Positions 52,229-62,803 of a stretch of DNA of 64,000 bases are shown piece after piece. The notes beneath the pieces were generated by a model. The model saw only the letters and a list, made by a program, of their open reading frames with translations, ran no database searches and was not told where the DNA came from. Both the position numbers and the translations under genes were made by a program. Origin of the DNA: Ceratobasidium sp. AG-K (taxonomy: Eukaryota > Basidiomycota > Agaricomycetes > Cantharellales > Ceratobasidiaceae); NCBI GenBank assembly GCA_037039685.1, contig JAWNGF010000001.1, forward strand, positions 8,680,001 to 8,744,000, written 5' to 3'. The stretch's first letter is position 1, and each line of letters opens with the position of its first letter.

Positions 52229-52396
52229 TGGGTGTAGAGGTACTTTCTTGTGTTGTATTTGGCGAAGTTAATCACATGGAATTGGCCCTGGTGCAATTAG
52301 CCTTTTAAGCTTAGACCTATCAACGTCACATGACCGGCTGAATTCTTTCTGTTGATCGACCGACTTTGTATCAGCATAGTTGGACTCGCCTTGACC

Positions 52397-54964
52397 ATGG
52401 CTATTCCAACATGCCCCGTTTGCACATCAAGAAAGTGGAGAAAGGCGCCTGGAACCGGAGAGCTGATCTGTAGCGAAGGCCATGTTTTACAGGTGAGCAT
52501 CGATCTGTTAATCCTCGTGTATGACTCACTAGGACCAGGGATATCGGAACGAAACAAACGAAGTAGCTGATATAGGTGCACACGCAGTCAGACTTAGGAA
52601 ACTCCGGGCTGGACGTCGCCTTCGAGCTGCAGAAGATAAAGGGAATCCAGATAGTACGTGCCCCGTATTTTGGTTGGCTCAACTGACTAGTGACTAGCTT
52701 ATTACGGACCCCGTGCTCGGTATCTATACTATCAATGTCGTCAGTTGATACTTCGTCATCAGATCGAAAGGTTGATTGCTGTATGGGGCCTACCAGCCGA
52801 GGCCAATGTGGGTGTGCAAATCAGTGAGCGGCAATGCCTGACCCAAACAGTAGAATATCTGTCGGACGATGTGGCTTCTTGCTCTGGATATTTTGCCGCA
52901 ACAACCGCCTCCGCAGCCATGGCTTCATGCTCAGGCTGCGGGCCAACCGGATGCGAATGAGGACAAAGGTGAGCGCAGCCAACTGACTTGGTTTATCCGG
53001 CCTGTGATTTTACTCCGTCGCAGATCAAACAGTTGAAGATGATGTCGACGCGGAAGAGGGCTCTGAGCCCCAGCAACCGAAGCCTGAAGACTCCAGTGAC
53101 GACGGGGGAGATGCCGAGGCGCAGTTGAACCGCGAGGTCGAACAACTGTTACGCGAAGCGTCCGAAACTGATTCCAATTCGGAGCGGAAAAAGTTGAATA
53201 CGAGCGAAGGCCAAAGAGCATATAATAGAAACACGCGATATTCGTTATATGACTCGGTGGCTATGAACATATCGATACTAGTACTGACTTGTTGGTGGCT
53301 CCGATTGCCGGTGGTTTACTCGGACTTTATCGAGTAAGTACCGTGATTGTCTGGACCTGGCCAAACGACTCTATCTTGTGTTGCAGTTTGATCAACGCGT
53401 ATAGACTACCCTATTTGAGCGTCATTCCTCTATTGCCTGATAATATGCAGTTGCATTTATCAACAGCCCTCCGCCAAGAGCTCACCCCAACGGTAGGTTG
53501 TCTGTTAGTGCTCAAGTCGACTCGTCGTTACTTATGAGCTTGAGCTCCACATAGCATGCACCTACTGTTGCTGCGCTGCACGTTATAACTCGTCGCATCG
53601 CTAGGCGACTGCGCCTAGTTCACGGAGTCGAAATTCCAGAGCTTAACGCTGCTCCAATCCTCTGGCGCGCTGTAAGAGCATTTCAAGGCCCCCGTAAGTC
53701 ATTTACTCTCTATTCTCTTTGCCTCAAGCTGATGCCATCACGTTTTACTCAAGCTATGCTCTACGCGATGGCTAAGAAGTTAATGGAGCGCCTGCAAGTG
53801 CCGCTGATGATTCATCCTTCACTTGCACCTAGACCATTGTCAGGCTTGACAAAGCTTGTTGGGGACTGGGCGCCCGTCGAAGTGACAATGGCCGCCGTTA
53901 TCGTTATTGTATTAAAACTTGTTTACGGGTTTCAGGAGGATCTCAAGTAGGTGCATATAGCTTGTACGGATTAAGTTTGGATCTGATGATTAGAAGGGTA
54001 GTTCCCGAGGATGATGACCCGGCTCTATGTTTCCCGCCCCTTACAGACTACGTTACAGCCTTGAGACTAGGCAGGGAAAATAACCGAATGAGTTTTAGTA
54101 GTATCCTAGCCGCCGGGAACGAACTGTGAGTAAAGTTCCCATGGCTCGATAACAAGCTCTACTTAATAGGTGGGTATAGGACCGCAGACACGCTGAGAGA
54201 TGAGGAACTCGACAAGTATTTAGTTGTTGCGGAACGAGCATTGGTGGTGTCGCACCTGGGAAATATCAAATCCACACGTAAGCGAGGTATGCACTCTCCG
54301 GGATGACAGTTGACCAAAAATAGCGTTCAAGGACCTAATGTCGATTTACGATCAAGTAAACAACCATTCCCCTACATCGTCTAGCCACAAAGCTATTCAA
54401 CCTCGTCCAACCCCACCTGAAGGCCTACGACGACCCGAGTCAAGTAGCAAAGGGCCGACTACCATGCTCGTATGTTTATGCCCCTTGAAACGCATATCAA
54501 TAACTGATCATGCTTAGCCTGGGGAAATTCTCACCATCTACTCACCTGACGACCCACTTGGAAAACTCCCTTCGGATTACGCGTTGTTAATCGACACGGC
54601 GAGCACCTGGTCTGGAGTTGACCACACCAACATTAATCATTTGATTGCTACCTTGGAGCGCAGGCTCAAACGGGCTACAATGATGAGCGCGAACATATCG
54701 AATACCAGCGACTCTGAGTCCGATGGTGAACATATTGATTTAGAACCAGCGGATACGATATTGTCAGAGGGAGAGGAGGATGACAAGACGTTTGTAGAGG
54801 GCGAGGATGAATCAGAAGCGCCAACCCGTGCTTATCGTATGGGCTCTCAACATTGGAGGGGGCGAGTACATAATAGGCTGAACAGGGGCGACCGCAAGAG
54901 AGATAAAATCCGGGGCGACTCTAGTTCCTATGAAGCGGAGACGACGCCTGAGGGATCCGACTAG
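52397..54964 (+). CDS. RRN7: RNA polymerase I core factor subunit RRN7 (TAF1B homologue)
   Basis: TFIIB-like subunit of the core factor that recruits RNA polymerase I to rDNA promoters in the nucleolus. The ATG at 52397 gives MAIPTCPVCTSRKW, and the N-terminal zinc ribbon is CPVC...CSEGH (C-x2-C and C-x3-H type). Then come EVADIGAHAVRLRKLRAGRR, the region linking to the first cyclin-like fold (YYGPRARYLYYQCRQLILRH, IERLIAVWGLP), an acidic Pro-rich insert (DDVDAEEGSEP), and the second cyclin fold with YSLYDSVAMNISILVLTCWW, RLPYLSVIPLLP, AMAKKLMERLQVPL and TMAAVIVIVLKLVYGF. The C-terminus is acidic then basic. Around 12 introns. The domain order matches RRN7/TAF1B. Confidence 0.85.
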
Positions 54965-55211
54965 TTGTGGTGGGGGCCCTCATATACATACCTATCTATA
55001 CCAATTATTTTTCATCAAATGTCTCGGTTACAACATCGATGGTATACAGAAATTAACTTTATTATGTCCTTCAACTTGACCGCAAGGGCAGTGGGCTCAG
55101 GCTTGATGTACTTATGGGCGAATCAGTTTCAGGTATGCATAATATATCGGCTGATCTATCGATCAACAAGCAGTGTATGTCGCGGCTGGCGCACGAAGTG
55201 GCTATCTACTC

Positions 55212-55797
55212 TTAGTACCCGTCTCCTTCTCCTCCCTCTTTACAGAATCCTTTCTCGTCGTACAAGATCTGGGCTTTGGCTTGTTCAATCTGCTTGCGTT
55301 TCTCCGCTTCCTCGTGATGCGCGTATCCAATTTCCTCGGGGGGAACAGGCCTTAAGGGCATCTCGTCTTCATGATCGAGGTCCTAATCGAAAAATAACAT
55401 TTAGCGTAGGATGGGTATTCTTGAGTCCGAGCTCACCACTTCACCAAGGAGTACAACGTTTTCTCCACGGATCAAGTAAACTCCTCGGCGAATATCCGCG
55501 TATGCGTCCTCATGGTAGATGCGTTCGAGAGTATTCTCTAGAACAAGGTTCGCTGTTGCCTATCATGAGTACTTCTTGTGATCTAGTTACAGGAGACTAA
55601 CCAAATTGATCGTACGACCTGAGCACCCCAATCAGTTTGCGGCCGTCTCGCAGGACCACCACCATCTTCTCTACAAAACATCAAAACATCTCAAGCTGAA
55701 TTACGTGAAATTATGCTCTCGAAGACAGAGACTCAAACGTACTATCGACGCTCTCCACTAGTGCGCCGGAGGTTGTGAATGGTATTAATGAATCCAT
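55212..55797 (-). CDS. LSM1: U6-like snRNA/mRNA-decay protein LSM1
   Basis: Subunit specific to the cytoplasmic LSM1-7 ring that binds the 3' end of deadenylated mRNA and activates decapping. The ATG at 55797 gives MDSLIPFTTSGALVESVD. The Sm1 motif is VVVLRDGRKLIGVLRSYDQ with FANLVLENTLERI, and the Sm2 motif is RGENVVLLGEVDLD. The C-terminal helix follows (PVPPEEIGYAHHEEAEKRKQ), which distinguishes LSM1 from LSM8, and it ends GGEGDGY. Four exons. It sits between RRN7 (convergent) and RRN6 (divergent). Confidence 0.93.
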
Positions 55798-55979
55798 GGG
55801 ATGAATCGCTGGCTTGGTCAAGTGTCAAAGAATGTCACGAGCTAAGCGCCCAACCCGCGGAAGCGGACGTTTCTTTTGCAAACCCCACGATATACTAAAC
55901 TAGTGCCTTTTAACGGGCGCGGTGAACTGGGCAATGTTGGCTTTCCATCTTCGATCTACGTTCCTGGAAACTTGTCTGC

Positions 55980-58900
55980 ATGGAGAACTGGCCTGTCGAC
56001 TCTAGAATTCGCGATGTGGTCGAGCCCGTGGCCAAACGTCAAGGTCCCCAAAAGGTTTTGCCTGAGCTCAGCTGGGACACACCTATTTCCGACGCAGGCG
56101 CCCGGGTTGCATCACGAGCTATTGTGGGAGCCGGGGGTAGCTCCCCTAAGTTGTTTTGGTCCAATATCGACTCGCCCAGTAAGTAGGCTTGCCCTTTGTC
56201 TCACGATTTCGCTGAAGGGAATGCAGGTACCCGTATTTCGACTGGTAATACTCGGTGTATTTTCCCTCCTACGAGATATAATATTACAATAGAAGATGGT
56301 ATATCCTTCGAGCGCAAAGTTTTGCACATGGTACGCTCACCACTCATAACTAACAACCCAAATTAACCAGTGTATTTGCAGAACGCCTGGCTAAGAAAAC
56401 ATGGAGGGATAGAAGATATAGAGGCAATGTTTTTGCGTGAGCTAATGGAAGAAAACGAAGACTATCATAAGAAGGCTTTGGCGTACGACCCTTATTCCTC
56501 GGACTTGTTGGCGATTGGTTTCATTTCAAAAGGCCATAGGAAACGTGCTGGCGTACTAGTATACCCGATGGGGCAAAAATTCGATTCGTTAGGTGCGTTG
56601 TTCATACTGCTCCAGAGGAGTACCACCTAAGTGCCCAAATTTAGGTGCTTCGGTAGTATTTGACGAGAAATGGGGTACAGTCATTAGCCCAGTTGACTCC
56701 CCAATCTGGCGAGCATCCAATCCAATCCTTCAAGTCGTATCCTCCAACGTGGCATACAGGCCATCGGCTACGAACTTTAAGAGTATGTTGACGCCGTGCC
56801 CGCGTCGATTTGTATTCACCATATATGCGTAGATGCTGGATGCTTATTCGCCATTCGAACTCTCTTTGACATTAATATACTGTCTATCTCTCAGAACCCC
56901 GGAGGGCTGATGCCCGCGAAAGCAAAGCTGGTAGCGTCACTTGGTCGTGCTGAGATTGGAGGACGTAGACCATTTGATATTGCGTTTAATCCTCATTCGC
57001 AAACGATTCAAGCACTCGTGGTTTCTGATATCGGCACCGTTTGGGATTTTAATCTTGGGTTTGTGCCGCATCCATTGCAGTAAGTTTTGCGGTCTCATTT
57101 CTGGTATGCCCATTCAACTTTGCTTTCGCAGTTCGGTGACAGACGACACTACAGCTCACGTTGGATCTTACGACCTACCATATTGGGGAGTTGAGTGGGG
57201 CGCTCATCCGGAAACATTCGTACTGGGATCACAATCGTCCCTGAGTCTCTATGATAGAAGGGCAAGTACTCAGTCCAAAGTGTGTTTGCTACCACTGACG
57301 CTAGTCTTCTAGACCTCAGGTGTTTCATCTGTCTTGTCAATCAAGTCTGAGAACGTGACAAGTTTCGATGTATTGCGCAACAGGGACTTTTCTCAAGTTT
57401 TTGTGAGTGGCACAGAATACGTATCGTTGGTCGACGAACGAATGTTTGGTCGGCCCGTAGTGTCATGGGCCCATCATCGGGAACATGACAGGACGCTGCG
57501 TATCAGGGCTCTGGAATTTGAAGATAGTGAGCTAACCCCTCTGAGTACTTAACCTCGGTATTGACCCTGGCCATAGAACAGGTTGGGTTGCTCAGCTCCA
57601 AGCGCTCGAGCTTTATTAGTGTGTACGACCCATTACTATCAGACGAAGGAGGGCTTGTTGGCTACGACTCGTATGGCCTGGAATGGGGGCCAGCGAACAG
57701 GTGCATTTCAACTAGCATCATGGCATACATTCCTCCGGGCCAATCTCGCGAGGATCAACCAGAGGTGCCGGGCTCTTTATTTCACCTCTCTCAAAATGGT
57801 GCGATATACCGGCAAGATTTAACGCTTGGGCCTTGCAAGTCTAGCGGGGAAGATCTAATATGGGCGCACGAGCTCGAAACATTGGCGGAGAATGTCGAAC
57901 TGGAGCACGGAGAGTGCACCGAGTTGGAATTGACCATATCGAAGAACGCTCTGGTGAGGGAAAAATACACAAGTGAGTCTATGCTGCCTTGCCCTGGAGA
58001 CTACTGATTTGTGTGTAGGGGTCTTTATGTCTCCCAGTGTACGAGCGGCTAGCTCCTCTGCTGTTGAGGTTGTGGACTTGGTTCCGACGACATTTCAGAG
58101 AGCCAACGAACCGATTGATAAGGTCATAACACTGTAAGCATGCTTGTTCCGACCGAGATAACGATTTGATCAATGTTTTCAGACACGACATGGTTCGCAT
58201 GGCTGGTCAACAGGAAACGATCGCTGCCCCCCGCTCCGCCTTTGCCTCGGCCAGTTCAATACCTCTTCCCAAGCCAGAACGACTCTCCAAGTACATAGTG
58301 CAGCTCCGCAACCAATCCCGCGAAGCAAGCTCATGGAGCTGTGATCTATCTGCTATCCAGGAACGCATCTGGCCGCACCTCGTACCAGCTCCAAGTGCAA
58401 GCGATTTAGCGGCCTTCAGTGTTCGGGGTACGGAAGATACTTCTGCTGCGAGGCGTGATGCGGAGGCGAGGGAAGAGATCGCATTGGACCTGGCTCTAGC
58501 AACGAGCACGTACTCCAATGTGCCATTTCAACCCTCTCGACCGCATTTACCCCCTGCTTCTGTCACCCACGACAATGAGGATATGCTTTCAATGGCCGCT
58601 TCAGCCCTCACTTTAGAGGACGAAGAGCCCCCTCATGTCCAACATGTGCAGCCCTGTCCCACTGAGGGTCTCGTCGACGGCAAACAAGGCGCCGAACAAC
58701 GGCAAAGTCTAGTTACCCGTCTGCTTGCCTCGGAATGGGATCCCGACTCGTCTCCGAGCGACTACGAATTCTTCGATCCGTATGGTCAAGACTACGACGA
58801 GTCGATGCCAGCATGGAAGTTGATGGCGCGGACCAAGACTGATAAGCAGGCGCTGCAAAAAGCCAAATCCAAATTTATGGGACCGACAGTCGTCCCTGGC

Positions 58901-59179
58901 CCTCGAACGATTCAGCCTCCCTCTCTCCAAATTGCTAGTACCAGAGCTCCCCCAATCCCGAAGCCCGCTGTGGTGCGCACGAAACCGGGCGTTTCGCGGC
59001 TTGGAGAGAGTCAGCCCCAAATCCCTCTCGCAAAGCTGCTTTCAAGTCAATCCCAGGGGCAATCTCAGCCAGATGCGAGCTCCCAACTACCGAGCACCCA
59101 AGTCTTTCCAGGTCCGTTTGGCGCTCGACCGGGGACGAATGCGCCAAAAAAGAAGAAATCCCGAATGGCTGGATTTTAA
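55980..59179 (+). CDS. RRN6: RNA polymerase I core factor subunit RRN6 (TAF1C-like)
   Basis: Beta-propeller subunit of the RNA polymerase I core factor, partner of RRN7. Recognisable blocks are NAWLRKHGGIEDIE, DLLAIGFISKGHRKRAG, VASLGRAEIGGRRPFDIAF, HSQTIQALVVSDIGTVWDFN, YWGVEWGAHPETFVLGSQ, and GPFGARPG plus KKKKSRMAGF at the very C-terminus, the lysine-rich end seen in RRN6 proteins. The long C-terminal region (58166-59179) is disordered with Gln/Ser repeats (SSQSQGQSQPD). Ten or so introns. The ATG at 55980 (MENWPVDSRIRDVV) is used here, but coding-like sequence upstream in another frame (FNGRGELGNVGFPS, SIYVPGNLSAWRTG) suggests the N-terminus starts earlier and that a frame change near 55985-56000 or a missed exon joins them. 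Confidence 0.82.
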
Positions 59180-59774
59180 AGTCTTCCTCAGCTCTCGTCT
59201 GCATAGAAAATTTCGTGTTTTGTTGTTTATATTTTATTTATGTCGACTTCTCGTTGTACACACCGCATAATTTTCGCATGTCTAATCGAATGTGCTTTGA
59301 GAACAATCGAATACACGGCTTGAGTAAAGTTTTATCGCAACGGCGCACGAGAATAGAAAAAGTAGTAAATTATGTAGCTAATTGTACAACGAGACATTGC
59401 GACACAGCCCACGCAGTGAACCACGAAGAGTTTACTGCAAGCAGAGTGCGTCGCACCCAAGTCCCATCGACGTATCTATTCTCCGGCGCAGTATGACGGT
59501 CTCGGATTTCCTCGACCCACACCAGTCCCCGAAAGGCGGGCGAATCATCGTCGAGATGCTTTTGAAAGGCCGTGGTTATAAGCGTTGAGAAGAAAAACAA
59601 AGCCGGAAATTCCAATTCTTATACCCTCCGGGTACTATACAGCCCCATCAAGCCACACGCGCCGGGACCCCGAGCACTGGACGACAGACAAGTCTGATCA
59701 TCATCGACGTAGCCGTCGTCAAATCCCGTAATCCCGCCGCCTGAGCTGCCTAGCAAGTCATAGGCACCGTCGCC
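59180..59774. promoter_or_regulatory. STM1 promoter region and RRN6 3' flank
   Basis: 595 bp between two plus-strand genes. AT-rich at 59205-59290 (RRN6 3' end). The STM1 side is GC-richer. ORFs at 59215-59615 on both strands overlap each other and are not supported. Confidence 0.4.
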
Positions 59775-60965
59775 ATGTCGGTCGCCTCCAAGAATCTGTT
59801 TGCTTTGCTCAATGGTAGGGCTAATGCAGCGTTCATGGGCACTATTAACCGTTGTCGTCGATCTGCAGAAGATGAGGGGGGCTCGCCTTCCCCTACGCCC
59901 GCCCCAGCTGCCAAAACAGCTCCGGTAGCGCCCCCAAAGAAGGAACAGCCCCAAAAAGGTCCCTCGAGCCGTGGGGGCCGATACTACCAGCGCGGAGGAG
60001 GCAACAGGAATGCTCCCCGCGATGAGGCTGCTCCGACTCAAGAAGCTACCACTGGCAGCGGAGAACGGTTCACAGAGGGGCGCTGTGAGTTTATATAGGC
60101 TATGAGTCATAAATCCCGACTTATGCACAAGTATATCAGCCGATCGTGGACGTGGGCGCGGACGTGGGCGTGGAGAGGGTCGCGGAGACGGACGTGGTCG
60201 CGGACGCAACCCCCGCCCGGATCGCCACTCTCAAACCGGCAAGGTGTAAGTAGATATGCTTGGCTGCTTGCATATAACTAACCCCTGGGCAGAGATACCG
60301 AGAAGCGTGTTAACTCTGGCTGGGGTGCCGAGGAAGGTCAAACCGAGCTTCAAGCGAGCAATCTGGCGCTGCTGATGCATCAGCAGATGCTCAAGCCACC
60401 GCTGGCGATTGGGGTGCTCCTACCACAAGCGAATGGGATGCTCCCGCTGAGGGCGAAGCGCCCAAGGAAGGCGGAGAACAGTACGACCGTCCCCAAAAGG
60501 AAGAAGAGGAAGAGGACAACACCATGACCCTCACCGAGTACCTCGCCAAGAAGAAGGCCGCTGAAGGTGTTCTCACCAAGCCCGAGGGACGCGCTGCCAA
60601 CGAGGGCGCCGACAACAGCCTCTGGAAAGACGCTGTCCAGCTCCAACGTGACTCTGACGAGGACAACTACTTTGTCGGCAAGGTATGATTGCGTCGCATA
60701 TACCCAGGTTTCTCGTTTCTAATGGCAATCCCAGACCAAGTCCGCCCCCAAGGCCCGCGCAAAGAAAGAGGAAAAGGTACACATCGACATCGAGGCAAGG
60801 TTCGCTCCCATCGAGCGCGGCCGTGGTCGTGGTGGTGACCGGGGCCGTGGAGACCGCGGGGGACGCGGACGAGGCACAAGGGGTCGTGGAGCCGAGTCTG
60901 GGCGTCCGCGCCAGGATGCCAACATCAACATCTCCGACGAGAGCGCCTTCCCCTCGCTCGGTTAA
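59775..60965 (+). CDS. STM1: STM1/HABP4-family ribosome-preservation protein
   Basis: Ribosome-associated RNA-binding protein that clamps idle 80S ribosomes in starved yeast and may affect telomeres. The ATG at 59775 gives MSVASKNLFALLN, the conserved N-terminal block. A 53-bp intron joins it to EDEGGSPSPTPAPAAK, then an RGG region (RGGRYYQRGGG, RGRGRGRGRGEGRG) and NSGWGAEEGQTELQ. The HABP4-type core reads TMTLTEYLAKKKAAEGVLTKPEGRAAN. The C-terminus has RFAPIERGRGRGGDRG and ends SDESAFPSLG, as in other fungal members. Near 60354 the frame slips by one: ELQA must continue as EQSGAADASADAQA. One base is missing if this is a sequencing error. Four introns. Confidence 0.9.
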
Positions 60966-61383
60966 GCGTCTATACGCACAAGTACGAAAGTCAAAATTCT
61001 CAGAGTCCTATGTACTACCCTGTTCGTTTCTGGAAGGGCCTTTTTGGTGTCATCTTTATCTCCCTTTCAGCGTTTCACTCTGTATGATGACGACGTTCTG
61101 TTCTTTCCTATGCAATGAAGTTTTGGCATACTGAATTACGGCCGCGATGAGAGCTTCAATCGATATACTAGTTGGGGACATAAATTAAACCACTCACCTA
61201 GAGCCTGGTCATTAGGCTCTTGCTGCTGTCAAATTACGGGACAGTAAAACGTTGGCTTGCGACAGTCAGCCAATCAGAGGCCGTTCATACCATGACTACA
61301 TGTCGCATACAGACAAGACGATACTCGGATGTCCTCAGAGTGGAACAGAGTAAAGAGCTGAATATTCACGTTTTGCTGAACAT
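60966..61383. other. convergent intergenic region STM1 / NDUFA5
   Basis: 418 bp between two facing stop codons. T-rich and AT-rich segments fit 3' ends. No supported gene. Confidence 0.4.
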
Positions 61384-61875
61384 CTAATCGCGGACATATT
61401 CCCACTGCCCCGGCGGAGGCTTGACATCCAACGGTTCCCATCTAGCGCCAACGTCAATGGGTCAAGATTACGAGCGCAAACCCACGAATGCAACTCACGC
61501 TTTCCACTCCAACATCTTTTCGGCCAAGCTGCGCTCGCTCTCTGCACTCATCAGGACCTCTTCAATCTGACCCTCGCCTAGCGCACGCTCAACCTCGGTC
61601 GCGTCCCCCTTGGACTTTTCAATCAGGTCTAGACGATGCTTGAGGATCGCCTCGGTACCCTGTCTGTACACTGCGTGCGAAGGCATTTGGGATAATATCG
61701 ACAGGGTTGACTCGTATGTCCTGCGAAGGGCGGGAAGGGGCTCGGGATGGACACCACTGAACCACGACAAATAAGTAGACAGTCACCAGAATAAAATTAG
61801 AAATGATACTCGCATTCCATAAATCCCAGTGGTAGTCTTGAGAGCCTGCCTCAATGGACGAGTGAATCGTAACAT
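61384..61875 (-). CDS. NADH dehydrogenase (complex I) subunit NDUFA5/B13
   Basis: Accessory subunit of mitochondrial complex I, matrix arm. The ATG at 61875 gives MLRFTRPLRQALKTTTGIYG, a positively charged N-terminus ending in the conserved TTGI block. After an intron it reads VHPEPLPALRRTYESTL, ILSQMPSHAVYRQGTEAI, LKHRLDLIEK, EGQIEEVLMSAESERSLAEK and MLEWKA. The last exon gives WEPLDVKPPPGQWEYVRD. This is the full family pattern (about 140 residues). The exact ends of the first intron (about 61748-61815) do not join cleanly in frame with canonical sites, so an indel may be present. Confidence 0.9.
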
Positions 61876-61961
61876 CGTAGTGGTTGACGAGGGAAAGTCC
61901 AATTTCCAACGAGATTACGCGCCGATCCAGTGATCCCTCGTCCACCACCGACGTCCTTGCG
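61876..61961. promoter_or_regulatory. 86-bp bidirectional promoter with CCAAT box
   Basis: The start codons of the complex I subunit (minus) and mitochondrial bL32m (plus) are 86 bp apart. A CCAAT pentamer sits at 61899-61903, reading on the plus strand (towards bL32m), about 24 bp from the complex I start. CCAAT is the binding site of the HAP complex, which controls respiratory genes in fungi. The two genes must share most of their promoter DNA. Confidence 0.6.
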
Positions 61962-62470
61962 ATGGCTTCACTCGCCCTCCCTCTGGTTCGAACAGCTCCA
62001 ACGACTCGCACATGGACGTCTCGTTTATTTAACCTTGGGCTTACTTTGCCCGCGCCTGTGCTTTCCCCTGCTCGTCCGACTCTTGCCGAAAGACTTGCAG
62101 CTCTTCCAAGTTTGCGCACGCTACTAGAGTTATTCCCCCCTATTGTGCTGGCTGTACCCAAGAAGAAGACATCTCGCTCTAAGAAACGGATGCGCAGCGC
62201 CAACAAAGGGTTGAAGGATAAAACTAGTGCGTCCATTTGACTGTTACCAAATCTGATTTATTCAACTGATTTATTATGGGTTACTTTTTATACGAATGAA
62301 TCGCACTGGGCATTTTCGATCCTGGCGTAGACATTGTGAACTGTCCAGGATGCGGAACCCCTAAACGGGCGCACCACCTCTGCCCTCGCTGTTTCTCGCA
62401 AATAAACCGAGCGTGGAAACAACAGCAGCGGGAAGTTGTTGGCCACGAAGCCGGACTTGTACCGTCGTAG
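61962..62470 (+). CDS. MRPL32: mitochondrial ribosomal protein bL32m
   Basis: Large-subunit mitoribosomal protein. The ATG at 61962 gives a mitochondrial presequence (MASLALPLVRTAPTTRTWTS) and a pre-region ending LAVPKKKTSRSKKRMRSANKG. VPKKKTSRSKKRMR is the bL32 hallmark and VPKKK is the usual N-terminus after processing. One intron (GTGCGT...GTAG, about 62227-62329) leads to the zinc-binding end NIVNCPGCGTPKRAHHLCPRC, with cysteines in two CX2C pairs. It ends GHEAGLVPS. In yeast, processing of this protein by the m-AAA protease gates mitoribosome assembly. Confidence 0.93.
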
Positions 62471-62803
62471 AGCTACTCGGTATGCCAGAGCAACAGTCAC
62501 CTTGCATGCACGAACTCATTCGTGATAGACAGACGAACTCGCTTTGAGACTATGCTTTGTATAATTTATCCACAAGCGCTCGAAGCCGTCCCACAAATGC
62601 ATCTCAAAAATTGCATTGTTATCATTGTCGTGATCATAACAGTCATGAACATGAACGAGTTGATACATAGAGAAAAACACCAAAAACCACATGCGTATAT
62701 GACAGCCAAAATCTATAAATATCTTTAGGTTTCGAAAGAGAGAGAGTCGAGAGTATAAGAGGTACATCGAAAAAGTTTGATACACATATCTTGGATTTCG
62801 CAT
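62471..62803. other. convergent intergenic region
   Basis: 333 bp between the bL32m stop and the end of the right-edge gene. AT-rich with an interrupted CAT/GAT-rich stretch (62610-62650). ORFs on both strands here look random. Confidence 0.4.

Noticed and set aside
54965..55600. 211-codon plus-strand ORF
   Set aside because: Antisense to LSM1 and its 3' flank; no family features.
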